A stretch of DNA of 64,000 nucleotides from Streptomyces sp. NBC_00464 (GCF_036013915.1 NZ_CP107899.1:6662001-6726000), one strand, 5' to 3'; counted from the stretch's first letter, positions 1 through 8,948 are shown. Notes: generated by a model from the sequence alone, not told the origin. A program made the numbers and translations.

Positions 1-84
1 CTCGCCACCTGGCAGATTCCGCCCCTGGCCGCACCCGCCCTCGGCTGTCTCGCCGCGGCGGCGGTCGCCGCCGACCGCCGCTGA
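1..84 (+). CDS. C-terminal tail of an unknown protein (cut by window start)
   Basis: The first 27 codons of frame 1 are open and end in TGA at 82-84. The tail is rich in Ala, Leu and Pro and ends with a charged D-R-R, which resembles the last hydrophobic segment of a membrane protein. Too little is present to name a family. It is read in the same direction as the Tat-exported lyase that starts about 100 bases downstream, with no clear link between them. Confidence 0.45.
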   Translation, partial: LATWQIPPLAAPALGCLAAAAVAADRR

Positions 85-188
85 CCCGGCGGCCGGACCC
101 ACCTACCGAACCACCTCCCACCACGCGTCAGCGTGCGATCAGTCATGCCCATTTTCGCCACGAGTTCTCGCCACGAATTGGAGTCGTG

Positions 189-2933
189 ATGTCCCCGATC
201 CCCCGCCGTACCGTCCTCAAGGCAGCCGCCGTCGCCGGCGCGGCCACCTCCTTCTCCTGGGTGCTCAACGACACCGCCCAGCAGGCCAACGCCGCCACCG
301 GGAAGGCCACCGAAGGCCCAGTCGAGATCGGCTGGCTGGAGGAGGACGGCCTCGGCGCCGCCCCCGGCTCCACCTTCGGTGTCCCCTGGGCCAAGGGCCG
401 CTTCCCCGCCGACCAGAAGTTCGCCCTGGCCACCGCCGACGGCAAGGACATTCCCGTCCAGACCTGGGCCACCGCCAAATGGCCCGACGGCTCCCTGAAG
501 TGGACCGCCCACGCGGTCGGCCCCGAGGCCGCGGGCGCCAAGAAGTTCACCCTCACCACCGGCGAACCCGCCACCGCCACCCACAAGGTCAGCGTCAAGA
601 ACAGCGGCGGCTCGATCACCGTCTCCACCGGAGTCATCACCGCGAAGATCGGCAAGACCGGCTCCTCGCTCGTCACCTCCCTCACCCGAGGCTCGACCGA
701 GATCGCCAAGGACGGCCGCCTCGTCCTCATCCGACAGGGCGAGATCGAGGACGGCGACCAGGGGCAGGAGAAGTACGAACGCTTCGAGAGCGCCATCAGC
801 AAGACCGAGGTGGAACAGAGCGGGCCCGTCCGCGCCGTCGTCCGCATCGACGGCAAGCACCGGCACGGCAACCGCTCCTGGCTCCCGTTCTCCGTCCGTC
901 TCTACTTCTACGCGGGCGCCGAATCGTTCCGCATGATGCACACCATCACCTTCGACGGCACCCAGGAACCCGGCAAGGCGAGCGGCGACTTCATCCGCGG
1001 CCTCGGCGTCCGCTTCACCGTCCCCATGCGCGACGAGACCTACGACCGCCACGTCCGCATCGGCGGCGACGAGACGGGCATGCTCCGCGAAGCCGTCAAG
1101 GGCATCACCGGACTGCGCCGCGACCCGGGAGCGGCAGTCCAGGCCGCCCAGTTCGAGGGCACGAAGCTGCCCGACCCGGCCACCTGGGACCAGCGCGTCA
1201 CCACCCGCCTCCCGCTCATCCCCACCTGGGGCGACTACACCCTCAGCCAGCTCTCCGCCGACGGCTTCTCGCTGCGCAAGCGCACCAAGAAGGGCCACGG
1301 CTGGATCGCCGCCGGCGGCGGACGGCGCGCCTCCGGATTCGGTTACGTGGGCGGCGCAAGCGGCGGACTCTCCTTCGGGCTGCGCGACTTCTGGGAGAAG
1401 TTCCCCGCCCAGCTCGACATCCGCGGCGCCGACACCGACGCCGCCGAGGTCACCCTCTGGCTCTGGTCTCCCGAGGCCGAACCGATGGACCTGCGCTTCT
1501 ACCACGACGGCCTCGGCCAGGACACCTTCGCCGAACAGCTCGAAGGCCTCAACATCACCTACGAGGACTACGAGCCCGGCTTCGGCACCCCGTACGGCAT
1601 CGCCCGCACCAGCGAACTCGTCTTCTGGGCCAACGACTCCACCCCCAGCGCCGAGGCCCTCGCCCAGCAGACCCGCACCGTCCGTACCCTCCCGCAGCTC
1701 GTCGCCCCGCCGTCCCAGCTCATCGGGGCCGGCGTCTTCGGCGGACTCTTCTCCCCGGTCGACCGCTCCACGCCCGCCAAGGCGAAGATCGAGGACCACC
1801 TGGACTTCCTTTTCACGTACTACAAGGACCAGGTCGAGATGCGCCGCTGGTACGGCTTCTGGGACTACGGCGACATCATGCACTCGTACGACCCCGCCCG
1901 GCACCAGTGGCGCTACGACGTCGGCGGCTACGCCTGGGACAACTCCGAACTCTCGCCCGACCTCTGGCTCTGGTACGCCTACCTGCGCTCCGGACGCGCC
2001 GACATCTTCCGCTTCGCCGAGGCCATGACCCGCCACACCGGCGAGGTCGACGTCTACCACCTCGGCGACTGGGCCGGCCTCGGCACCCGCCACGGCGTCC
2101 AGCACTACGCCGACAGCGCCAAGCAGCAGCGCATCGCCAACACCACCTACCGGCGCTTCTACTACTTCCTCACCGCGGACGAACGCGTCGGCGACCTGAT
2201 GCGCGCCAACGTCGACTCCGACGAGACCTTCCTCGGCCTCGACCCCCTCCGCAAGATCCGCACCGAGCCCTACACCCCGGACCGCCACGCCCTGTCCGTC
2301 GGCTTCGGCACCGACTGGAGCGGACTCGTCTCCGCCTGGCTCACCGAATGGGAACGCGGCGGACCGCAGGCCGAGAAGGCCAAGGCCCGCGTGCTCGGCA
2401 CCATGGAGACGATCGCCGCCCAGCCCAATGGATTCGTCCAGGGCAGCGGCCTCTACGACCTGGACACCGGCAAGTTCGCCGTCGCCACCGAACCCGTCGT
2501 CAGCGTCTCCCACCTGTCCGGCGTCTTCGGCCTCAACGAACTGTGCGCCGAACTCATCGGCCTGATCGACATGCCGAAGTTCAAGGAGGCGTACCTCGAC
2601 TACTGCCGCTACTTCAACGCCACCAAGGCCGAACAGACCGCCCGCTACGGTTCCAACTTCGGCACCCTGCTCCTCTTCCAGGGCCACTCCAGGATGGACG
2701 CCTACGCCGCCGTGCAGACGGGCGACGAGAAGCTCGCCGCCCGTGCCTGGGAGAAGTTCTACAACAGCGACGGCTACAAGGAATCCGCCCCCTGGAAGAC
2801 CGAGAAGGTGAGTGGCCCGGTCACCACCGTCCCGGGCAGCGAGGCCAACTGGGTCTACACCAACGACACCGCGCTGTACGGACTCGCCGCCATCGAGAAC
2901 CTCGCCCTCGTCGCGGACCACATGCCGGCCTGA
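189..2933 (+). CDS. Tat-exported exo-rhamnogalacturonan lyase-like protein (PcRGLX/YetA, PL26-like)
   Basis: The protein (914 aa) begins with a twin-arginine signal: R6-R7 in PRRTVLKA, a hydrophobic stretch, and an A-N-A cleavage motif near residues 33-35, so it should be folded in the cytoplasm and exported by Tat. The following region (about 45-130) has the GWLEEDGLG...GVPWAKGRF pattern that I associate with the N-terminal RIFT-barrel domain of PcRGLX/YetA proteins; the centre and C-terminus are rich in W/Y and aromatic sugar-contact motifs. PL26 enzymes remove unsaturated disaccharide units from the ends of rhamnogalacturonan I; the exact substrate here is inferred. ATG at 189 follows GGAG (180-183) at 5 nt; an in-frame GTG at 186 is an alternative. 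No other pectin gene is visible nearby. Confidence 0.8.
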   Translation: MSPIPRRTVLKAAAVAGAATSFSWVLNDTAQQANAATGKATEGPVEIGWLEEDGLGAAPGSTFGVPWAKGRFPADQKFALATADGKDIPVQTWATAKWPDGSLKWTAHAVGPEAAGAKKFTLTTGEPATATHKVSVKNSGGSITVSTGVITAKIGKTGSSLVTSLTRGSTEIAKDGRLVLIRQGEIEDGDQGQEKYERFESAISKTEVEQSGPVRAVVRIDGKHRHGNRSWLPFSVRLYFYAGAESFRMMHTITFDGTQEPGKASGDFIRGLGVRFTVPMRDETYDRHVRIGGDETGMLREAVKGITGLRRDPGAAVQAAQFEGTKLPDPATWDQRVTTRLPLIPTWGDYTLSQLSADGFSLRKRTKKGHGWIAAGGGRRASGFGYVGGASGGLSFGLRDFWEKFPAQLDIRGADTDAAEVTLWLWSPEAEPMDLRFYHDGLGQDTFAEQLEGLNITYEDYEPGFGTPYGIARTSELVFWANDSTPSAEALAQQTRTVRTLPQLVAPPSQLIGAGVFGGLFSPVDRSTPAKAKIEDHLDFLFTYYKDQVEMRRWYGFWDYGDIMHSYDPARHQWRYDVGGYAWDNSELSPDLWLWYAYLRSGRADIFRFAEAMTRHTGEVDVYHLGDWAGLGTRHGVQHYADSAKQQRIANTTYRRFYYFLTADERVGDLMRANVDSDETFLGLDPLRKIRTEPYTPDRHALSVGFGTDWSGLVSAWLTEWERGGPQAEKAKARVLGTMETIAAQPNGFVQGSGLYDLDTGKFAVATEPVVSVSHLSGVFGLNELCAELIGLIDMPKFKEAYLDYCRYFNATKAEQTARYGSNFGTLLLFQGHSRMDAYAAVQTGDEKLAARAWEKFYNSDGYKESAPWKTEKVSGPVTTVPGSEANWVYTNDTALYGLAAIENLALVADHMPA

Positions 2934-2969
2934 GGCCCATGAGGGCGCCCCGGGCCGGCATGCGGCAGA

Positions 2970-5486
2970 TCACCGCATCCGGCCCAGGGCGTCCCGCAGC
3001 CGCCGGGCATCCCGCAGCCGCTTCTCGTACGTCGCCCCCACCGCCAGCAGCAGCACCCCGGCCAGCGCCGGCGCCACCCAGCGCGGCATCGCACCCACCA
3101 CCTGCACCACATACGGCGCCAGCTCGTGCAACGCGTCCAGCGCCAGCACCGCACCGCCCAGCACCAACAGGGCCTGGAGCCGCAGCCGCGCCCCCAGCAG
3201 TGTGATCACCAGCGCCGCCACCCCCAGCAGCAACGGCCGCAGCCAGTGCGGATCGCCCCAGGCGGCGAAGAGCGCCGGCACCAGAGTCACCGCCAGGCCC
3301 GCCCCGTACGCAGTCCACGAGGACGCCGCGGGATCGCGACGACGGCGCAGCACGCCGATCACGAGCGCCGGCACGGTCACCGGCAGCGTGTACGCCTCCG
3401 GGGACGACACCCCGGAGGCCGACAGCCGCACCCAGGACGCCAGGACGAACAGCACCGTCGCCAGGTACCCGGCCACCTTCCGCCGCTCCGGGCGCAGCGC
3501 CGTACCCGCCGCCAGCACTCCGCCGAGGGCCAGCACCAGAGCCAGGAACGGCGGGTCGTCCAGAGCCGCCACGACCGCGGCGAGGCCCACCGCCGCGCCG
3601 GTCAGTTCGAGCGGCAGCGCCACCGGGTGCCCCTTCAGCCGTGCACCCAGCCCCGCCGTCACCGCCGGGACGACGAGCAGCACCGGCGCCGTCTCGTACG
3701 CTTCGAGCCCCATCGACGCACCGAACGCGACAGCGAGCACCGCGGCACAGACCACCGCCGCACACGCCAGCACCGCCTGCACGGACACGAACACCGCGGA
3801 ACGCGACGGTTCCCCCGGCGCGTCCAACGCCGTCGCAGCTCCGGCGAACAACAGCAACAGCGCCCCGAACACCGCGTAGGTGGCAGGCTCCGAACCCAGT
3901 GACAGCAACGCCACGTCCACCGCACCCGCCGACGCACACACCCACGCGCTCACCGCCACACCCGTCATCCCGCGGCGCGACGCGCCCGACGCGAGGGCCA
4001 CCACCGCCGCGACGAGCATCCACTGCAGCGCGACAGCCGCCGTGTACGAGACGTCCAGCGCGGGCGGCAGCACCGTGAGGCCCGCCCAGCCGACCACCAC
4101 CGCCGACGCCGCCAAGGCCGTCCGCCACACGGGCCCGGGGGACAGCGCCGGCCCTGCCCACCGCACCACGCCCTCCCACGACCGGTACGCAGCCCCGAGC
4201 GCGGCGGCCACCATCAGCAGCACCACCGGAGCCGCCGCCATCTCCTGCCACGGCAGGTCCGTGGCCCCCAACGCACCCCGGACCCCAGTGCCCGGCATCC
4301 CCGACCACAGCCGGCCCAGCTGAGCCACCGGACCCACCAGCACCACCGCGACCGGGGCGGCGGAGAACAGCACCGACGCGACCGTCACCGAACCCGCCGC
4401 CCACACCAGCCCCCGCACGGCCGGACGCCCCAGCGGAGCCCGTACGCCCAGCAGCAGCAGCCCACCGCACACCAGATACACCGGAACCGCCCAGCCACCT
4501 GACACACCGGCGGCCGGCACCCCGCCCACCGCCGCGACGGCGGCCAGCCCGGCCACAGCTCCACCCGCCCCCGCGAGAGCCACCGGCGCCCGCCGGGCAC
4601 CCGCGAGAGCGATCACCGCACCTGCGAGGAGCAGCGCCCCCGGCACCACCGCACCTGCCGGCCCCTCGGCCGACACCGACTTCACCAGAGCCACCAGCAG
4701 CCCGGAACCGCCCGTGGCCCAGAGACCGGCACAGGCCGTGACCCGGACCGCAACTCCCTTGAACCACACGGCGATCACGCAGTCCAGTGCGGCCGTCGCC
4801 AGCAGCGCGACGGCGAACACCAGGGCATCCGCCTCCCCGGCCCACGCCCACAGCACCAGCGGCAGCTGCGCGCTGAGCACTGCCAGCGGGAGCGGCAGCC
4901 GCAGCCGGTCCAGCAGCAGACCGTAGAGGGCCCAGAGCCCCGCCAGCACGGCCGAGGCGGCCGCCGCGTAACCGAGCACGCCGGCTTCCGGAACCGCGAC
5001 CAGGTAGAGGGCGAAGGCGTCCAGCACCATCAGCACGGACGCCAGCGCCCCGAGCGCCTCCGCCGTCGAGGACAGGCCCCGCCGAAGGAGCATCGCGGGC
5101 GCGGCCAGAGCCGCGACCGTGACAGCGGTCAGGACCGCAGAACGGCCGCCGATCCCCATCTGACCCCAGCTGACCAGGGTGAACGCGATCGCGGCGATCG
5201 TCAGCAGCAGCCCGCCGAGGACGAGCAGCACATTCTGCGCGCTACCGGTACGGACCGGGGGAGCGGGCGGCGCGAACGGCGGCGCGAATGGAGCCGGAGC
5301 CCCGGCACGGGCCGGAAGCTGCGGGAACTGCGGCGCGTGCGGCGTGGCCGGCCGGGGACCGGGCGCCTGCAGCACGTTCAGCAGCCAGGTACGACGGGTC
5401 AGCAGCTGGGACCGGCGGAGATCGAGCCGGGCGAGCTCACGGTCGAGGATGACCAGTTCCTCGGCGGGTGGCGGCACATGTTCCAT
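2970..5486 (-). CDS. SCO7613-type multi-pass integral membrane protein
   Basis: About 838 aa. The N-terminus (residues 5-40) is a short charged helix of the type E-L-x-x-L-D-x-E-L-A-R-L-D, followed by a Pro/Ala-rich linker (to about residue 75) and then some twenty or more hydrophobic Ala/Leu/Val-rich segments to the C-terminus. This organisation matches the large Streptomyces membrane proteins that are annotated as SCO7613 C-terminal domain-containing; no enzymatic or transport function is established. I chose the ATG at 5486 (MEHVPPPAEEL) because the charged helix begins there; a GTG at 5528 would add 14 residues but runs into the inverted repeat of the divergent promoter region. The gene is divergent from the SRPBCC gene at 5570. 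Confidence 0.8.
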   Translation of the reverse strand: MEHVPPPAEELVILDRELARLDLRRSQLLTRRTWLLNVLQAPGPRPATPHAPQFPQLPARAGAPAPFAPPFAPPAPPVRTGSAQNVLLVLGGLLLTIAAIAFTLVSWGQMGIGGRSAVLTAVTVAALAAPAMLLRRGLSSTAEALGALASVLMVLDAFALYLVAVPEAGVLGYAAAASAVLAGLWALYGLLLDRLRLPLPLAVLSAQLPLVLWAWAGEADALVFAVALLATAALDCVIAVWFKGVAVRVTACAGLWATGGSGLLVALVKSVSAEGPAGAVVPGALLLAGAVIALAGARRAPVALAGAGGAVAGLAAVAAVGGVPAAGVSGGWAVPVYLVCGGLLLLGVRAPLGRPAVRGLVWAAGSVTVASVLFSAAPVAVVLVGPVAQLGRLWSGMPGTGVRGALGATDLPWQEMAAAPVVLLMVAAALGAAYRSWEGVVRWAGPALSPGPVWRTALAASAVVVGWAGLTVLPPALDVSYTAAVALQWMLVAAVVALASGASRRGMTGVAVSAWVCASAGAVDVALLSLGSEPATYAVFGALLLLFAGAATALDAPGEPSRSAVFVSVQAVLACAAVVCAAVLAVAFGASMGLEAYETAPVLLVVPAVTAGLGARLKGHPVALPLELTGAAVGLAAVVAALDDPPFLALVLALGGVLAAGTALRPERRKVAGYLATVLFVLASWVRLSASGVSSPEAYTLPVTVPALVIGVLRRRRDPAASSWTAYGAGLAVTLVPALFAAWGDPHWLRPLLLGVAALVITLLGARLRLQALLVLGGAVLALDALHELAPYVVQVVGAMPRWVAPALAGVLLLAVGATYEKRLRDARRLRDALGRMR

Positions 5487-5528
5487 GCAGGCGAGTGTGG
5501 TCCCGGCCACGCGACCGGGTATGCGCAC

Positions 5529-5556
5529 GCGTACTCAGATCCCCGGCTGAGTACGC
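5529..5556. promoter_or_regulatory. Inverted repeat in a divergent promoter region, candidate operator
   Basis: GCGTACTCAG (5529-5538) and CTGAGTACGC (5547-5556) are perfect 10-bp arms around an 8-nt spacer. The site lies in the 83-bp gap between the divergent membrane-protein gene (start 5486) and SRPBCC gene (start 5570), where the promoters of both must be. It could be bound by a dimeric repressor that controls both genes. The regulator is unknown. Confidence 0.5.
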
Positions 5557-5569
5557 GCATCCTGGAGAC

Positions 5570-6016
5570 ATGGACTGGAGTCACTACCGATTCGTCAGTG
5601 TCTGGGACCTTCCTGCTCCGCCCGGCACCGTCTACGCACACCTCGAACGCGTCGAGCACTACCCGCAATGGTGGCCCCAGGTCCGCGAGGTCACCCCCGT
5701 CGACGACACCTCCGGCACCGCCCGGATCCGCTCCCTCCTCCCGTACGACCTCGTCATGACCATGTGCGCACGCCGCCGGGACCTGCCCGGCGGCATCCTC
5801 GAAGTGACGCTCACCGGCGACCTCGAAGGCTGGGCGCGCTGGACCGTCGTGCCGCGCGGTGCCGGGAGCCGTGCCACGTACGAACAGGAGGTCGTGGTGC
5901 GCCGTGCGCTGATGCGGGTCCTCGCGGTGCCGGGACGGCCCGTGTTCCGGGCCAATCACGCCCTGATGATGCGGGCCGGACGACGCGGTCTCGCGGCCCG
6001 GCTGGAAGCGGTTTGA
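5570..6016 (+). CDS. SRPBCC-family (START/polyketide-cyclase-like) small protein
   Basis: 148 aa. The pattern of an N-terminal strand, then P-x-x-x-V-Y-x-H-L-x-x-V-E-H-Y-P-Q-W-W-P (about residues 17-36), alternating strands, and a long basic C-terminal helix is that of SRPBCC helix-grip proteins, which bind hydrophobic ligands in a deep cavity. The ligand is unknown. I start at ATG 5570 with GGAG just upstream; a longer open frame exists from 5468 but would overlap the divergent membrane-protein gene and lacks family similarity. The gene ends 39 bases before the tRNA-Val gene. Confidence 0.8.
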   Translation: MDWSHYRFVSVWDLPAPPGTVYAHLERVEHYPQWWPQVREVTPVDDTSGTARIRSLLPYDLVMTMCARRRDLPGGILEVTLTGDLEGWARWTVVPRGAGSRATYEQEVVVRRALMRVLAVPGRPVFRANHALMMRAGRRGLAARLEAV

Positions 6017-6055
6017 ACCACACCCGCCGAGCCCTGTATGGTTCAACCCGTTCCC

Positions 6056-6127
6056 GGGCGATTAGCTCAGTGGGAGAGCGCTTCGTTCACACCGAAGAGG
6101 TCACTGGTTCGAACCCAGTATCGCCCA
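6056..6127 (+). tRNA. tRNA-Val, anticodon CAC
   Basis: A full cloverleaf can be drawn. The acceptor stem GGGCGAT (6056-6062) pairs with ATCGCCC (6120-6126) and the discriminator is A at 6127. The D-loop contains AGCTCAGTGGGAGAGC, the anticodon stem is CTTCG/CGAAG around loop TTCACAC, giving anticodon CAC (valine GUG codons, common in this GC-rich genome). The T-loop GGTTCGAACCC is canonical. CCA is not encoded. A perfect hairpin follows at once. Confidence 0.97.
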
Positions 6128-6134
6128 CCCCGGG

Positions 6135-6173
6135 AGAGGCCGGTCCGTCAGCAACACCGACGGACCGGCCTCT
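6135..6173 (+). terminator. Hairpin terminator after tRNA-Val
   Basis: Perfect 15-bp arms (6135-6149 and 6159-6173) with a 9-nt loop follow the tRNA by 7 nt. There is no long T-run, as is usual in Streptomyces. It may also serve the convergent exonuclease gene that ends at 6203. Confidence 0.8.
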
Positions 6174-6202
6174 GCGTGTCCGGGTGCCGGAACCGCATCC
6201 GC

Positions 6203-6928
6203 TCACGCCGCGGCACGGAACTCCGGGCGCAGCGGCCAGGCCGGGTCCACCGTCTCCGGCGTCCCGCTCTTGGCGAACCAGGCCTGCAGGCCACGTGCCT
6301 GGGCGGCATGCCACACCGCCTGGAGCGTGTGCAGCTCCGCCGGTGACAGCCGCTCCAGACGGGTCGCGAACCGTCGCCCCACCGCACGGACCAGCTCCAG
6401 CGACGCCGCCGCATCGGCCGCCGCGTCGTGGGCGCCGTCCAGCACCACCCCGTACAGCTCGCAGAGATCCGTGAGCGTGCGCCGGCCCTTGCGGTAGCGG
6501 TCCAGATGCTTGTCGAGCACCCGCGGATCCAGCACACACAGCGAGGTGTTCTCCAGGTAGCCGGCGAGCGACGACGCCCGGTGCCGCCGCAGCTCCCGGT
6601 CCAGCAGCGTCAGATCGAACGGCGCGTTCATCACCACCAGCGGCCGGCCCGCCGCGCTCTGCTCGGCCAGCGCCCTGGCTATCTCCTCGACCACCGGCGC
6701 GGGCCACCGCCCGTTGCGCTGCAGGTGGTCGTCGGTCAGGCCGTGGATCTCCGTCGCCCCCACGGGCACCGGAATTCCCGGATTCACCAGCCAGCGGGTG
6801 ACACGCGGCCGCCCGCCGGCGCTGTCCTGGACGACGAGCGCGGCCGAAACGATCCGGTCCTGCTCGACGTCCACTCCCGTCGTCTCGGTGTCGAAAGCGG
6901 CCAGTGGCCCCTCGTACCAATGAGTCAT
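6203..6928 (-). CDS. DnaQ-type 3'-5' exonuclease (DNA polymerase III epsilon-like)
   Basis: 241 aa. The Exo I motif FDTETTG is at residues 12-18, followed by a strand pattern with V-x-P-G-I-P and G-A-T-E-I-H-G-L-T, and the Exo II region V-V-M-N-A-P-F-D (about 102). The Exo III segment H-D-A-A-A-D-A (about 170) carries the terminal His/Asp of the DEDDh family. It should hydrolyse DNA or RNA from 3' ends using two metal ions, either in proofreading or repair. It is not fused to a polymerase or GIY-YIG domain. ATG at 6928 has GAGGAG 8 nt upstream. It is convergent with tRNA-Val. Confidence 0.9.
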   Translation of the reverse strand: MTHWYEGPLAAFDTETTGVDVEQDRIVSAALVVQDSAGGRPRVTRWLVNPGIPVPVGATEIHGLTDDHLQRNGRWPAPVVEEIARALAEQSAAGRPLVVMNAPFDLTLLDRELRRHRASSLAGYLENTSLCVLDPRVLDKHLDRYRKGRRTLTDLCELYGVVLDGAHDAAADAAASLELVRAVGRRFATRLERLSPAELHTLQAVWHAAQARGLQAWFAKSGTPETVDPAWPLRPEFRAAA

Positions 6929-7119
6929 CCCCGAACTCCTCGCGCCCGAGCGGCAGATGGTGAGATTCCTCTGCCCGGTTCGGTGATACCCGCACCCTTT
7001 GCCTGATACGCCGTTTGAGGCCCGTCCTGTGCGGTGACAACACAGTTGACGGGGCTGGAGGTTGAAACGCCGCCGCGTCCAACTCACCCATCGGCACAGC
7101 CCGGAAGGCCTACGGAGCC

Positions 7120-7686
7120 ATGGCGCTCGCGCAGCCCGAACCGAGTGGACTGCTGCCCCAGCGGTCCGCACCGCTGCGCGGCGCACTCGCCACCACCGCC
7201 TGCATGGAGACCCTCCAGGTGGGGTACTTGCACGCGGTCGCGGCCGCGGCGGGGTGCTCTCTGTCGCAGCCCTTCCCCGACAACGGCATCGACTGGCACG
7301 TCAGCCACGGAGCCCCCGGTCATGTCGTCGACGACGAGGTGACCATCAAGGTCCAGCTGAAGTGCACCTACCAGATACCGGCCCGCCCGCCCGGCCCGAC
7401 GTTCGCCTTCACGCTCGACAACGCCCACCTCGTGAAGCTCGCACGCACCCCCGTGTCCGTGCACAAGATCCTCGTCGTGATGCTCGTGCCCCGCAGCCAG
7501 GACGACTGGCTGCGGGCCGGACACGACCGCCTCGACCTGCGGCACTGCTGTTACTGGACCAACCTGGCCGGTCACGCCGTGACCGGCCGGCACCGGACCA
7601 CCGTGCGGATCCCGACCTCGCGCATCTTCGACGACCGAGCGCTCTGCGAGATCATGACCCGTGTCGGGGCGGGAGGGAGACCCTGA
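7120..7686 (+). CDS. DUF4365-domain protein, PD-(D/E)xK nuclease-like core
   Basis: 188 aa. Residues about 25-150 fit the DUF4365 family: a helix with M-E-T-L-Q-V-G-Y, then G-I-D58 and V-Q79-L-K81 separated by two strands. The arrangement D...(Q/E)-x-K is what one expects for a degenerate PD-(D/E)xK restriction-endonuclease fold, so a nucleic-acid cleaving or binding role is plausible but unproven. ATG at 7120 follows CGGAG. Its stop overlaps the start of the next gene (TGATG at 7684-7688), so the two are probably translated together. DUF4365 genes are often found in defence or mobile contexts; here the surroundings are mostly chromosomal housekeeping genes. Confidence 0.75.
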   Translation: MALAQPEPSGLLPQRSAPLRGALATTACMETLQVGYLHAVAAAAGCSLSQPFPDNGIDWHVSHGAPGHVVDDEVTIKVQLKCTYQIPARPPGPTFAFTLDNAHLVKLARTPVSVHKILVVMLVPRSQDDWLRAGHDRLDLRHCCYWTNLAGHAVTGRHRTTVRIPTSRIFDDRALCEIMTRVGAGGRP

Positions 7687-8948
7687 TGCACCTGCCGATG
7701 GACGAGCCCGTCAACGAAGTGTTCCCGTCAGCCGTCCGACCCCACCCCGGTGAGCCCGCAGGGCCCTGGCCCACCGGCTCACCGGACGGCGGCCTTCCCG
7801 CCCCTGCCCGCGTCGACCCCGCGGTCCTCGGCGTCCTGCTCGCCCGGCACGGCTGGCAGCGGCGCGGCGGTGCGGCCGGGCGCTACAGCCGCTGGACCCC
7901 GCCCGGCCCGCCCGGCGGCTCCACCAGCCTGCTCGTGCCCGACACCACCGCGTTCCCCGACAGCGAGGACCTGCTGGGCGAGGCCCTGACCGCCCTGGCC
8001 CGCAGCGCCGCCCCCTCCGCCCGCGAGGTCCTGGTCTCGCTCACCGTCCCCAGCGACGAGATCCGCTGGTGGCGCGACGTGCCCGAACCGGCCGCCGGAG
8101 CCGTCGGGGCGGCCAGCTGGACCGGGGCGGAGCAGCTGCACGGTGCGGCCCGGCAGATCCTGCTGGCCGGCGCGCTCGCCGTCCGCGGCCGGGCCGGCTA
8201 CCACGGCGCCCGCCACCGCCGCCGCGCCCTGGCGACGCTCGGCTCCGTCCTGATCGGCCCCGCACCGGGCGGCCGCGACCTCACGGCGTTCGTCCCCGTC
8301 GAGGCGGACCGCCCCCTCGCCGTCCGGCTCTACCACGCCCTGCACGCCGCCCGGGAGGCCGTCGACTACCAACGGGCCACCGGCGGCATGGAGGCCTTCG
8401 ACACCGCCGTCGAGGCGGGCGTCAGCCGCGAACTGACCGAGGCGGTCATCGCGCTCGTCCGGGGATCGGAGGGGGCCGGGATCGCACTGGACTGGGCGCC
8501 CGCGGCCGGAGCCCCCGACGGCTGCCCGGCACGCCCCGAACCGGTCGAGTTCTCCCCGGGCGACCTGCCGGCCCTTCGCCGGGCGGGCGCCCGCTACCTC
8601 CGGGACGAGCCCGCGGTGACGGTACGGATCACCGGCGCCGTCGTCCGCCTGCGCCGCTCGGGTCCGCGCGGGGCCGGAATCGTACGGCTGCGGGTCCTGG
8701 CAGGCGCGGAGGTGCCGCACGTACGGCTGGAGCTCGACGAGGAGGCGTACCGGATCGCGGGGCAGGCGCACCTGGTGGGGCTGCCGGTGCGGGTGGAGGG
8801 CAGGCTGGAGAGCCGGGGCGGCTTCCGGCGGCTGACCAGGGCCTCGCAGGTGGTTCCGGTGCAGGTCGACGAGGAGGAACGGGACCGGCTGATGAAGTCG
8901 CTCCAGGAGAACGTCGACTATTTCGAGGAGGCGTGCACGGGGGAGTAG
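7686..8948 (+). CDS. Unknown protein coupled to the DUF4365 gene
   Basis: 420 aa, no family recognised. The start ATG (7686) shares a base with the stop of the DUF4365 gene. No signal peptide or membrane segment is visible. The first 50 residues are Pro-rich and probably disordered. The middle (about 90-270) looks alpha/beta, with a basic helix (G-x-R-H-R-R-R-A) and the stretch R-L-Y-H-A-L-H-A-A-R-E-A-V-D-Y. The C-terminal part (about 300-400) is strand-rich (V-T-V-R-I-T-G-A-V-V-R-L and G-L-P-V-R-V-E-G-R-L), resembling an OB-like or barrel domain that could bind nucleic acid. The function is unknown; the coupling suggests it acts with the DUF4365 protein. Confidence 0.7.
   Translation: MHLPMDEPVNEVFPSAVRPHPGEPAGPWPTGSPDGGLPAPARVDPAVLGVLLARHGWQRRGGAAGRYSRWTPPGPPGGSTSLLVPDTTAFPDSEDLLGEALTALARSAAPSAREVLVSLTVPSDEIRWWRDVPEPAAGAVGAASWTGAEQLHGAARQILLAGALAVRGRAGYHGARHRRRALATLGSVLIGPAPGGRDLTAFVPVEADRPLAVRLYHALHAAREAVDYQRATGGMEAFDTAVEAGVSRELTEAVIALVRGSEGAGIALDWAPAAGAPDGCPARPEPVEFSPGDLPALRRAGARYLRDEPAVTVRITGAVVRLRRSGPRGAGIVRLRVLAGAEVPHVRLELDEEAYRIAGQAHLVGLPVRVEGRLESRGGFRRLTRASQVVPVQVDEEERDRLMKSLQENVDYFEEACTGE

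Noticed and set aside
479..3205. 908-codon frame overlapping the lyase gene
   Set aside because: Arg/His/Pro-rich shadow frame of the lyase gene, without any ribosome site or family likeness.
6056..6127. tRNA-Val as an integration site for a mobile element
   Set aside because: No integrase and no duplicated tRNA 3' end were seen; the neighbours read as ordinary chromosomal genes.
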